Shown here piece after piece: positions 34,593-46,369 of a DNA stretch of 64,000 nucleotides. Every line of letters begins with the position of its first letter. Within the stretch, counting starts at the first letter, position 1. Both the position numbers and the translations under genes were made by a program. This stretch comes from Byssochlamys sp. IMV 00236 (taxonomy: Eukaryota; Ascomycota; Eurotiomycetes; Eurotiales; Thermoascaceae), in contig MSJH02000818.1 in assembly GCA_001931875.2 (NCBI GenBank), forward strand, positions 372,001 through 436,000, given 5' to 3'. The notes under the pieces are model-generated. The model was not told the origin of the DNA, searched no databases, and saw only the letters and a list, made by a program, of their open reading frames with translations.

Positions 34593-36040
34593 TCACAGTC
34601 CAGATAAAGCGTCACCCAGCGCCCCCATTTCGAAATCGACTTCCTCGCCTTCATCTTCCTCCAATTCGGAACCACCACCGAGGCTCACTTGGATCAGTCC
34701 CACGTGGAACAAGTAGCCCACAAAGGCTGTGATACCGGCTGCAACTGTTGCGATGGTCACGTACACATCCCGTTTTCGCGCCTGCGAGACTTCGGATATG
34801 GCCTTGCTTTCCTCGGGTGTGAAGCCAGAATCTGGCGCCTTTGCAGCATCCCGCAAACGGTCGTTCGCGCGGAGCTCCTTGACAATGGGAGTAGAGTCGG
34901 CAAGCGTGTTGACCAATGTGGAACCGATCTTGCCTACAGTAACACGCTCAGGGACCCTCCATGGAAGCGACGAAACCGCACCGTTCGGCTCGAAGACGGA
35001 AGAAACATCGACCATGCCAAAACACCGTTGGCGCATTCTCTCCGTGTATTCGGCCAGCCTTGGTGCCTTCGCCTGTAGCGACTCGCGAAGCCAGGGATAT
35101 GGGAGCTCCGGGACCAAAGCTAACGATAGATACCCAATTGCGAGGCAGTCCAAACTGGAAGGATGCTCGTCAGACAGCAAATATGACTTGTTGCCTAGTA
35201 GTTCCTCGAACGGCTCAAAGAACTCCGCCGTGAGTGCTTCCAGTTTGAACTGATTCTGCTGCGGAGTTCTTCCTAACAGACTAGAGACGGTATCCCGGGG
35301 TCTCTTTATCAGGCTCTTGGGTATCTTTGCTGTTGCCGCCGCAGAAGACTGATCCCGGTTCCTTTGTTCTTCTATCGCATCCAGATCTAGGGATGATAGT
35401 CCCAAATGCTCTGTTCGTATCTTTGCGCCATCACGTAGTTTCGGCGGGAGGATCCACATATTGGGCCATGTTAGGATGCTGCCATAAGCTGGTGATGTGC
35501 TTCCGTAATAATTCTGGCTCGAAACGTAGAGCGATAGATCGAGGAGGGTTTGTCCACGCGATTCGATGAAGGAGGCGAAGCTGCCGGTCGTCCAGTTAGC
35601 ACCACACGAAGAGCCGCCCAGACTACCCATTGTCCATAGCAGAAACCAAAGGAACATACGCGATATTATCCGCCTTCTCCAACCCCGTTAACCACCCATC
35701 CAGATCCCATTCTCCGCCCGAGTATTGCCGCAGGTAGTCGACGATGTTGCGAAACCGGCTTACCCATGTAGTCCCATCCCTCAAGGCAGGCAATTCATCT
35801 TATTACTTTCACGTCAGCACTCCACCGTTATCATGAGGATATCCTACTGCGCTAGAAATCCAACAAGCAGTCAAACTCCAGGCACTTACTTGTCGGTGAC
35901 ACGGAAGGGTCACTGCTTGGGACAAGCACCCACTCATCCTTCGGGACGGCTAGAACAAAGTATGCGATAGTAGCCAACGATTGCGCCTCAATTGAGGGCA
36001 GCGAAAAGGCTGGTCCCCAGACATGGAGTTCCAGAACCAT
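34593..36040 (-). CDS. SAM37/metaxin-like subunit of the mitochondrial outer-membrane sorting machinery
   Basis: Component of the SAM/TOB complex that inserts beta-barrel proteins into the mitochondrial outer membrane (family role). Exons 36040-35890, 35798-35660 and 35580-34593 give 425 residues. The N-terminal thioredoxin-like domain opens MVLELHVWGPAFSLPSIEAQ and continues over the splice as SPTNELPALRDGTTWVSRF. The GST-C-like part has FASFIESRGQTLLDLSLYVS and SLDCLAIGYLSLALVP. A hydrophobic segment near residue 385-405 (VYVTIATVAAGITAFVGYLF) is followed by an acidic tail. The last intron shows GTATGT, TGCTAACTGG and GGCAG. SAM35 or another metaxin-type subunit is the alternative name. Confidence 0.88.
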
Positions 36041-36502
36041 TGTTGCGCTTGTGGCTCCGGGGCGTATGTAGCTGGGTGAAATGAGAGCTCGCGACGGATC
36101 ACGTGCAATCACCCGCGATTGCGGAGCTCCTGTACTTGCCTATTTTGGACTAAGATATCGCTTGGTTCTCAAGCCTCATGGCATCTACCTTCTTACAATG
36201 AAACAGGGAATGTAGTTTGGTGATGTGACTGGATTTAATATTCCAGGTGAATATTGAACCAGGCAGCAATGATATCTGGTCCCGTGACAACTCTGGCTAA
36301 AGTTGTACCCGGTCTCAAAATTCTAAGTACCCTCACCACCCGACTCTGAACAACATCCTTATTACAAACTGCGGTGCGCCATTAGAACAAGAAAGAATCG
36401 CCACAACTGTATAAGTTTAACCGTTGAAGTCCATATCGAATACATCGTTTCAGTTTCCAGGCCAGTAGCTCATGAAATACTCAAGTGAAGAGATATTTGA
36501 AA
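36041..36502. promoter_or_regulatory. Divergent promoter, SAM37-like / F-box gene
   Basis: 462 bp between divergent start codons. No specific site recognised. An open upstream extension of the SAM37-like frame to 36112 exists but is not needed. Confidence 0.4.
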
Positions 36503-39500
36503 ATGGGGGATATCTACTGCGTTATATGTGGCGTCCATATTCAATATACTGTTGAGCCACTTTCCGGAGTGTCGCCCTCGGAGTGGTGCCAGGAACTGAG
36601 ATCCTGTTAGCATAATTCATTTTTGCCATGGGTTCTCCTATATTCAAACTGACTTGTCATTTTAGTGAGGTGTCAAGGTCCAGACAAGCCTGTCTGGCTC
36701 ACCGGTGTTGGATATCTTAGCCCCAGAGGGAACACTGTCACTCCCAGGGATCCAAGTCATTCTTACCAGAGCTCAGGTGCCTCCTTTGATGCTTATCCAC
36801 CATTTTGTAATTACGAAACATATGGTTGGACCTTTATATTTCATGCAGCATGCTGGGAGGTTCTGTGTGAAAGAACATCTTGCGACACCACTAAAAACCA
36901 TCGTCTCGGCACAATACTGTGGAATATCCTATACTGTACTGTGTGGAAACTATACCAGAATCCAGATATGGGGCATGATTTTGGTGGTGCGTTGAGTTTC
37001 CAGAGACCCTCCATGGAGCCTTGGAGTTCCCCATTCATAGTCAAGCCTTCGATGTTTGACTCTGCGGACGATATCAATGATTGCTTGGGGACTCTCTCCA
37101 AAACCATAAAATGCCCTAATATACCAATAGCATCATGGAGAATTTCTGCTTCAGATAATTTTTCCAAGCTTCCTGTGGAGATTGTCCATTTACTCCTGAT
37201 GTGGCTTCCATCCCGCGATATTCAACACTTTCGCTTATCCTCCAGGTCTATCGCCAGCTGGTCACATCCTAATCTACTGCCACAGTTCTTCTGGAGAAGC
37301 CGCTTTTCGCTTGACTTCGAGATGGGTTTTGTTCGACCCACTCAAGCGCACAGTCTTGTGGATTGGAGATCTCTATACTTCTCTGTGAAGCATGAAATGC
37401 AACTTCCGCAAGGATCTCCACGCCTGCGTAATCGCAAGAGGATATGGCAAATTATCAACTGGAATATTTCCTTGTTTGATCTATACTCACCCGTTGTCCA
37501 GTTACAAGGTTTACCTATTTCTTGGGACAATTTCTCCATGAGCAGCGGCCAGGAGATAACTATGCAAACGCCCACACAAGGTAGAATAATCACAACTGAG
37601 CTAAGATCTGGTAACTGTGACTATCTGCAGGTTGGAAGCAGGGAAATCTTCGTCAGGAGCCTTCCTGATCCCTTGGGAAATCAATATATACGTGCAATCG
37701 GTGTCTCTACCGTTATCTTCAACTCGCAAATGTTTATATCAGCTCTTCGACTACTCACTAAGGATTGCAATAATACCGGATATGCTAGTCATTCTCTGGG
37801 CTATGTTGACACCAGTACAGAGACCTTCCTGTGGATCCCACCGAACGAGCATTTTATTGGAGTGGAGCTTGTAACGCGCCAGAATGGTATCTCTGCGATA
37901 AGGACTATCTCATCAAGTGATTCTGGTGTATCCTCTTCTGAATGGTTAGGAGACGTCGAGGGCAGAGAATCGAATTTTGCATTCGGAACAATCTGCGTGC
38001 AGAGAGAATTGGCCGTTTTCAACCTTGTTGTCAGTTTTGACGTAAGAAACGCCGCTTCTCTGTATGATCTCGGTCTAACTTATTCTTAAAGGCCTTTAAG
38101 ATGATTTCAGTTGCAATAGTTGATGGCTTTGTTGCTCCTCGCGAATCGAAATCACCAAAGAATTTCACTCGAAAGCAGCTTATTCAACTGCCACTCTGGA
38201 CACCGAGCTATCCCAAACCAAAACCCATCATCCAGGTGCCCGAGATCCTCGAATACCAGACCTACAATCCCATTTTGAATATGGACTTCGGAGGCGAGTA
38301 TGGGGAACACCTGCAGAAACTAATACGAATAGTTGCACATATGCAAGACAATGCAGCACCATTGGTTGGATTGATGTTCTATTTCAACGGGGAAGATCCT
38401 GCAATGTATGGAAAACAAGGTGCAACCGAGGTCTCTTTCATTATCGATGGATCAGGTGGCGAGAGGATTGTAGAAGTGCTATATGAGCGAGCTACAACCT
38501 CTTTAGGAATCTGGTCTCTTAGTGTCCGTCGGCCCCATCCCGCTTACCAGAAACTACAACCGAAGCTAACATGGATCCATGAATTGTGACTAGCTTTACA
38601 CCAACTTTGGGAGGAGTGTTACTTTTAGCCCTTACAACCGCCAATATGTATCAACGTTGGACGAGATATCGTACAGTACGGATGTGCTTACAGCACCCTA
38701 TGGCCAGGTTATAACCGGATTTACAACTACGCTTGGGGTCTGTAAAGTGTCCTTCAATCAGAGTTTATGATTTACTCACAATTCGGGCTCTAGGCCAGTA
38801 ACAGTGTCTTCCAGACCTTTGGTTTACAATGCAGCTATACGAACGGTCAGCCTATTCAGAGTACCTATGCTAAAAACAGAGCTTACAACGATCCTCTCAA
38901 TGACGAACTATGTTATTCAGTAGGCTCCTATGTCATGGCTGAAACAGGATGCACTGCCTCTACAGCTGCTTCCCTGGAGGGTGCCAGGCGTATCCGGTTC
39001 TCCTGCGGTTCTCCGTCACGTACTCGACGAGCAGACGAAGTATCTGGACTGTGGCTGGACTATTTCGACTCTCGGCCTTCGGAGATTGTGGGGCAGTGGA
39101 TTTCTGAAATAGACTGTATGGATATCGAGCCGAACGAAAAGATTACGGAAGTCTCCATATGGTTAACTAAAAACAACTCGTCTTGGCTCTTCCAGCATCT
39201 TGGTCGGGTGGTCCGAATAGTTGTTATAACGTCTCATATGCAGTCGAAGGACGTACATGTGTCAGAATTTCTCTCCGCCAGTGATTTCACGGTACTGAGA
39301 TTTCCAGGGAACCAATTTGAGAAGCTGGTAGGTGAATATCTGTTAATTTCTCGACACCGTCGCCGAGATGCTGGTTCTGATCATCTAGGTTTCTTTCTGT
39401 TGGATATTTAATGCCGGCTTCGACCACCCTCGCGTTCTATCATCGCCAGTAACTGAGTCAGAGCGGATTATTCTTTGGGACGCACGTTCTTGCATGAGGC

Positions 39501-40104
39501 AATTGCGATGGACCGTGCCAGAGAAAGCTTTCTGGCAGATAAACTCTGATGGACGATTCGACCAGGTCATTGCCATTTCAGCCTATCGGATCCGTGATCG
39601 AGGAACTGAATATCTCACTGGTTTGAAATTCAGCTACCAGTCCGGCTATACTAGTACCATTGGCTGCACGGATGGTAGGCCTTGTAGTGAAGCATATTTT
39701 GAGGATGGTGAGAGGCTTGTGATCCTGGAGGTGCTTTCAGATTACCATGGTACCTTGGACATCGTTGTAAGCAACCAAGCCAACCGTACTCTCCGGTACA
39801 TACTTATCTTTTGCAGCTTCACAGTGATCGTGTGGGGCCCGGGCAGGCTAGAAAGTCTCAATCATTCGCAGGAAAACCGATTGAGATACCAGACTATGAG
39901 TCTGTTCGTCACGACCGTGTGGACTTTTCTACTCATTGGTTGAGAACATGCATCATCGATAAGGTCCACGGCTCTTGGGACCATAGAGGACCGACCAGTA
40001 TCCCATACTGCGAAATGGTCGGGCTGTGGGGCTTCGATATGAGTCCTGGCAAGCTAGGCCTTGGGGTTATTTTCTTGGAGAAGAGTGAAGACAGTAGTGG
40101 ATGA
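36503..40104 (+). CDS. Large F-box protein, seven exons
   Basis: Probable substrate receptor of an SCF ubiquitin ligase. Exons: 36503-36605, 36666-38041, 38092-38523, 38594-38737, 38794-39327, 39389-39766 and 39817-40104, together 1,084 residues; all junctions from exon 2 onward are phase 0. A CxxC near the N-terminus (YCVICGV) is followed by FITGVG-like GVGYLSPRG. The F-box is FSKLPVEIVHLLLMWLPSRDI (about residues 190-210). The long C-terminal half repeats a motif of the type SGLWLDY / LTGLKFSY followed by GQW or YTSTIGC and ISEIDCMDIEPNEKITEVSIW, suggesting tandem beta-rich repeats. Two introns use weak donors (GTCCGT, GTCTGT), yet have CTAAC or TAG signals and remove an otherwise fatal stop at 38587. 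Targets unknown. Confidence 0.8.
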
Positions 40105-41443
40105 GCTAAGGCCACTGCTAGAAGGAATAGCATGTGTAACCCTTCTAATAGACATTAAAGATATACTCGCTAAAAGCCCTCGTTACTTCTAGTGTAATTA
40201 GATAGGAAGTCTCTTAAGTAGTAGACTACCCATTCTAGTTTCTTACCTAGAAGTAGAAACAAAAGTTTGGAAGTATCCGACGGATATCAATGGGCCCTCT
40301 TCCGCCCGAATTATATCGATCAGATAAACATGGAAATACCACTACTTCGATCATGCCCCTTCATGTCTCTGTTACTGTATGTAGGCTTCTTCAAACAATC
40401 CCAGACTACTTGCTACTCCTTCTGGAGGTAGATCTAATATGATCTATGCGCACAACTGCCATATTACACATTAAATATAGAGCCTGAATTTCCTTGAACT
40501 CTTCTCACTTCCTTAATTCCAGACAGTCAACTGATTGGTAAGTCCTGCTTATATAGATGGCGCAGTGCTGCAAGATTGAAGGCTTCATCTCCCGGCTGTT
40601 CGCGTCATCATCAGTCAATAACAAAAGACAACTCTCCGGTTCTCAGCCGATAGCATGTTACTCTAGTCTTCAAGTATTCTACATCAAGGACAGTTCACAG
40701 CATTCGCCCCGCATGATGCGGGGTCCGTTTAATAAAAGACAGCAATAGAAGTCCTCAATGATCGCCTATCAAGATCCCACCAGACAAGTACCTTGTAGAG
40801 ATCTAGGATCACGGAAGCAAAAGACTTAGAAAAAAAAACATATGACACGGGAATGAATATTGGATTGCTTAGAGAACTCAAGGATACCGGAATCTATCAG
40901 CTATTTATTGCCCATAGACTTCATCTTAATTATCCGCTGGCTGAATGTAAGCGGTCGTGAGGTATAGGATACAGTTGCGCGTAGCCTTTGGATCAGAAAC
41001 TGTAGCCTTTTGCGCTACCGGCTGCTATTATTTTAAGAGTTAAGATTAGTTAGGTAGGTACATGTAGTTGAAATAGTTACCCGCAGGCGGCGTCCGCCGG
41101 CTTTGACGATGTGGGAATACCAACGGAACCTAGATAGCTTATAGGTCAAACCCTTACAGCACTAAGGATAGTGGCATGCATATAAATAAAGCTTTATCCC
41201 CTCGCTCCTACTCTCTTCTATAAAACCTTTTCTGTCCTTTTTTTCGGTCCCCTTTTTCTTCTCTCTCTTCTATACCAGTGTCAGCAGTAAGGTAGATATA
41301 AAATTTATACTGCATTAGTACTAATCCTCCTAGCGTGCGACTGATAGGTTACATAATTAATCAGCTGAAGTCGAACAACTGTGCGTTTCCATCACTGGAA
41401 GGACAGGGAAAAAAAGAGATCCCCCTTGAGTAGATCAACAATC
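40105..41443. other. Intergenic 1.3 kb
   Basis: No convincing gene. Flanks the tRNA-like locus. AT-rich with TAGGTAGGTA runs. Confidence 0.4.
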
Positions 41444-41540
41444 CCCAGGTTGGTGTAATGGTTAACATTGCGATTGACACTCAGGGAAACCTGAGCCCTT
41501 CGGGGGCCGCAGCTCTGGCGTTCGAATCCCAGACCTGGGA
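41444..41540 (+). ncRNA. tRNA-like RNA polymerase III locus with internal tetraloop hairpins
   Basis: 97 nt. The ends CCCAGGT (41444-41450) and ACCTGGG (41533-41539) form a perfect 7-bp acceptor-like stem with a following A. An A box (TGGTGTAATGG, 41451-41461) and a B box (GTTCGAATCC) are present. The D-arm resembles tRNA-Gln/Glu. The arm TTGCG/CGCAG encloses 35 nt containing CTCAGG-GAAA-CCTGAG and CCC-TTCG-GGG, two very stable tetraloop hairpins, in the place of a tRNA intron. The T-arm CTGGCG-TTCGAAT-CCCAG carries one base too many. T-rich terminators follow (TTTTATTTTCTTTT). It could be a tRNA with a structured intron, a tRNA pseudogene or the head of a SINE. Confidence 0.5.
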
Positions 41541-44500
41541 TTTGATTTGATTTTATTTTCTTTTCCTTTATTGATAGTTTTTCCAATAGTAAAATTTCTA
41601 GAGACAACTATGTAACTGCTTTAATTTAAAAGATATGATTGGTTTGGCATCTAGATATATACACCATTATTAATTCGACCTACTCTACTATCTTAGAGCT
41701 CAGCGATCCGTTCGATTTTGACTCCGTCACCTACCCTACTCTATCTACTTACTGGCATAAAGGCTTGTTTCTATCTGGCAAATCGCCAACCTGAATAACT
41801 TCTGACTGCCCGACATCCTTCCTTCTGATCGTCACCCTGACAACATGATATACATTGCAATATCAATCTGACGAAGGACCCAGAATCCCCACACTGAAGA
41901 TAGGAGCAGTGATACGGAACTCGGAGGCGATATACAGGGCGCAACATGCGGTAGAATGCTGGCCGCTGGCCAGTCGACATAGATATAAGAATTGAGACTT
42001 GGGGGCGAAGCTCAGGAGGGCAAGATCGGATCCACTACCAGATCTGTTGTCCGAAAAGATCTCGCTAATGTTAGAGCTGGCATCACTCTCGCTCTTGCTG
42101 TCGTCGTCTAACTGGTCGGGAACGAGGCGCCATAATTGGGCGGAACCATGGGGAACTGGCAGCAAAGCAGAGATCCAGAGTGAAAAGTTCAGGGTGTAAG
42201 AGAATAGAGTTTTTGTGGATGAGCAGAGTTTTGGGAAGGATGAGATGTGTTGCAAGAGATACCGGTGGAAGGAAGGATAAAAGCAGGAGAAGGACATAGT
42301 TGGCATGATGGGGACTTAGAACTGAAGAAAACATAATGGTCAAGGGGGGAGCCAAAAACGACTCCCCTCCCGCAGTGTAGGCGTCTGGGTAGGGAGGATA
42401 CTTAGGACATTGAGGATGCTGAGGTGAGGCGTGGCCATGGGTGTTCGCTCACATGCGGCCAAGATAGATATTGGTTAACAAGACTTGTAAAATAGCCGTA
42501 GAAGTCGAGGAAGGGAGAAAAAGGACAACAGTAAGGTGATCTGAAAATGAATTACTTGAACTTTTCTGTTTGGATAAGAGAGGATATAAACAATGCAATG
42601 GATTCTCGAATAAGAGGCATGGATTCATATGCGTCGTATCCAGTCTTCTGCGGTTAAAATTCTATTCTTTAAGAGCATCGCTCTATACAACTGCTGCGTA
42701 TGTTTAATGAATTCACTTTATTGCGACGTTTCAACCAGCACGCGTTCAGTGACACCAGAAAAGGAAGTTCGTAAGTATCATGGAAATTTAATATCGAACT
42801 AAAAAAGCACTATGTTCTATATGCTGAGATTGTTCAATGAGAGGGGGTAATTCCTGGGACATGGCAATAGAGATCGTATTCTAACTTAACAGGAGCGTCC
42901 GAGTCTTCTCTATCATGGCAACCAACATATCTCGGATAAGAAACGTTTAAACCAATACTATCTACACGTAGCCTTTAATTGATCAATTGAGCCCTACGAA
43001 TAAGGAACAAAAAGAGCCCACATTAAGTAACATCCCCCTGACCAAATAGAGATGTTGTCTTGTCGCGCATAGGGCAAAAGCACACGCGAAATTCGAATAG
43101 GGGATAGATTAGGGCTACTACCATTCCAATGCTCGAAAAAGGTAATGCAATTACTCCATTCAGAAACTACCTATAGACTACTCTACTCCTGCTGAAGATC
43201 GCGTGAGATTTTCCTGTTTCGGTCTATTACCTTTCCGAATCAAATGACTACTAAACCGTACGGAGTATATCGGCATGAATTACTCTAGTCTAGACTACCT
43301 AAGATAGCCTCACTATCTTTTTGCACTGCTTACCTCCTTGGGGTTATCGGGTTTATCATTACCCACTCGATACGATACGTACTGATAAGTGGAAATGAAA
43401 AGGCATGTGGTGATCGACAGACGATACCGTTCCATGTAGGTCATTCCATATAGGTCAAACTTAGCTCCCGCATTGCCTAGCTAGGTGATTACTTACTCGG
43501 TACTTAACTAACTAGTTTACTTAACTAGTTATCTACTCTCTTGTTAGGTGAGTGAACTAAGATCTACTCAGGGTATACCGTACTTTAGTTGATTACTGAT
43601 GATGATGCGTCAGGAAATCCATATTTATGTAACCGATATAAGCGATTTCCTTCGGTCCTTATCTGCAAACCCTTTCCTAGTCATTAAGGAAGATCTTAGT
43701 CTTGTCTGTCTCCGCTCAGAAACTCAATAAATAGAAGATAACCAGAGAATAACTGATCACATGCTGATGTATCATTGACTATCGTCGTTCTGAAACACTA
43801 GCGCACAGACAACTACCTAGTTAATCTCTTGGAAGATGCAGCGGGGAGGAGAGCAACTGTCCACACAAACGTCATCGATCTTTTCTTTTCGCTTTCTTGC
43901 CCAAGGTGCGGGAAGATAAGGTTAACGATTTACTTTGCCATGCGAGACGGAGGCAAATCCTTCTGGATTGTCGGGTGCTGTGCCTTTTTTGCTATTCTTT
44001 CTTGACTGGTCGTTATTGTTGGATAATGTAACCACTTTTGTCAACGCTTGTTTCTCCATGAATGGAAAAGGGACATTTCCTCGGTAATCTTGTGAGAAAA
44101 GGTATTATGTAGTAAGGATGAACATCCGAAGAAAGGATTCGAGATCACTGCTCACTACCTGAAGCTCTGAAGAGCGGCAAGATGCGAATGATACTTTCAC
44201 AGTTAGTTAAAGCAGCTAGTTAGTTAAGTGTGGAGCGGAAATTCATACGGACCCCTGCGGACGCGTGCGCAGACTCCAGAGGGACACTCCGCAGTCTCTT
44301 GCGGGCCCTGAGACGATCACCTTATCAAGTGCGTGAATTGTGGGAGAGCTGCAAGCTGACGACTCGTTGATTAAGTCGATGGAGGCGAGGCGATCGCATC
44401 GATGCGTATAGACTAGATACTCCGCATTATACTCTCCCGCTTCTGTTCTTCCTGTCCAGTATTATTGTACTGTACGTCCAGTGCCGAGTACCATACCTCA

Positions 44501-46138
44501 TAGATAAGAGGCTTTGCGCTAACCTCTCAAAGGACTAGAGATTATAGCGCTTGGGTTCAGTCTTGCGCCATCTCGTTATCAAGCAACAGTGTGATCGGAT
44601 GTGATGGGATATGAGTCAGAAACTCAAACCCAGCCTGGTTCCGGAACCGTATGGATATAATAATATAAAGGTGTGGCTTCGATCAGAAGGTGATAGGACA
44701 ATGGAATAACAATAATCATCATCATCATCATCATCGTGATCCCTCCATGTCGATCGTCGGATGAATGCGCGCCGCAGCGCACGTGGGCGGGCTTCCAACA
44801 TGTCCGGCAAAAAGAGAAAAAGAGACCAGTCACATCCTCGACTTGGATTTTCTCAAGCTAAACGCCCAGGAACAAGAGTTGACTATCAACTTCGTTACGT
44901 GTACTCGTCAGCCATGCGGCAGACCAAGGAAAGACGAAGCGAGGGGATAATAATACCTGCTTTCTCTTCGGTAATTGCAATAACCGATCCCTGAAGCTGA
45001 AGTTCATTATTTGCGGACTTTTCAAGGGAAAACCCTTACCTATCTATCTATCTATCTCTTACCCCGTTCTGGTTAACTATCTATCTAGCTTACCACACAG
45101 AAGCGCTTTTTTTCACCCCTGTCACGGAAACTTGATGTTGAATTCTATTCTATAATAAGTGCAATCCCGTGCCCCACTTCGCTATGAGAGAATCAAGTTT
45201 ACGGATCAAGTTCAACCAAGAAGACATGAAAGCAGGCTGAGGAAGTATGTATGTACAGTACATACCTTACTACTCCACTCGGTAGACTTTCGACTCCCCA
45301 TGCAAGGAGAAAATCATCACCAATCATTCGTTTCCTCCCGGATTATACCTCCGGTTATGGTATGAGATGGTTGGATGGCAGTTAATCATTTCTATTACTT
45401 TCTTCAGTATAGCCTCCAGCATCAGGTATCAACTAGTTAGACGGGTTTCGGCCAGATTCTGATCCCATCGAGAGAAGTTCTTGGATTTTTCTAATGCTTG
45501 GTTTGGATACGTCCGGCCGGGCCGCGTAGAACCACGAGTCTTCTCAACGAAATTTGTGAATCAAGTCCAGCATATTCAATGCGAAGGAAACTTGATAAAT
45601 CCATGGGGACATGCATAAAGCTACCTGTGGACGATATGTAAGAAACAAAAAGCAATACAAAAGAAGCATCGTATCTCTTTTTCTATTTCAAACCAATCGA
45701 TATAATTGATACCTTATTTGCAGACTCGCGACTCTGAAGCCTGCCTTCGCCATTCAGGTAAATCAAGTTTATTCTTACCCCGCAATACATCGAAGGACTT
45801 ACATTTCTGAACAGGTTCAAATTGATCCTCTATTTACAGTTGGTAAGTTCGAGACTAATAAAGAAAACTTAAGTGATGAAAAAGACAAAGAGTCCTTTAC
45901 TAATTATCTACTAATGTAGGTGGCCTAAAATCGTGGAAAGTCACCTAATCATGGACAGTCCATATCTTATTCCTATTCGGTCTAGTCTAAAGACAGTATT
46001 GTTTCGCGTAAGTGGGTAGATATGGAAAGTGACATGTAGTGTTTTCTGTGATAAAAGCCATTCGTCCACAAAGAACGAGAGACCGAGAGACACTAATAAA
46101 TGTAAAGCCATTGTTGCTATTACAAATAACCTCCAGAC
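41541..46138. other. Intergenic 4.6 kb, gene-poor
   Basis: No gene can be supported. Open frames at 41863-42306 (-) and 44761-44994 (+) are short and without domains. Contains an ATC microsatellite at 44714-44735, many short TTAGTTA/CTAACTA runs near 43490-43560, and CTAT runs near 45040-45058. Confidence 0.45.
44714..44735. repeat. ATC trinucleotide microsatellite
   Basis: Seven ATC units in gene-poor DNA. Confidence 0.75.
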
Positions 46139-46369
46139 CTACACTATTCCCTTCCCTATCCATACCAGCAGCAATATTAAGCCCACAACGGCAAATGTAG
46201 AGATCACAGCCACGAGCAGGCTGACATTCCAGCCGAAAGATGTTTTGAATCCCCGACTATTCTTTCGACAAACGGACATATGTTCCCAGATTGAGGAGGA
46301 AAGATGTTCGGAATCCTGAAAGGGTTCGAAGCGTATCTCGAAGACCGGTAGGGCAAACGGAACCACAAG
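46139..46369 (-). other. Open extension with transmembrane helix after an in-frame TAG
   Basis: Directly after the TAG stop (46372-46370) of the nuclease-like gene the same frame continues for 76 codons to a second stop. It contains a hydrophilic part and a strong membrane helix VSLLVAVISTFAVVGLILLL followed by a short basic end. It may be a read-through tail, a nonsense-split gene end or chance; the join to the upstream gene is inferred from frame alone. Confidence 0.35.

Noticed and set aside
38587..38589. Apparent in-frame stop and frameshift in the F-box gene
   Set aside because: A 70-nt intron (38524-38593) with a CTAAC branch point and CTAG acceptor removes it and joins SLS to LYTNFGRSV in frame.
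41863..42306. 147-codon minus-strand frame
   Set aside because: Ser-rich low-complexity translation without a domain in a gene-poor region.
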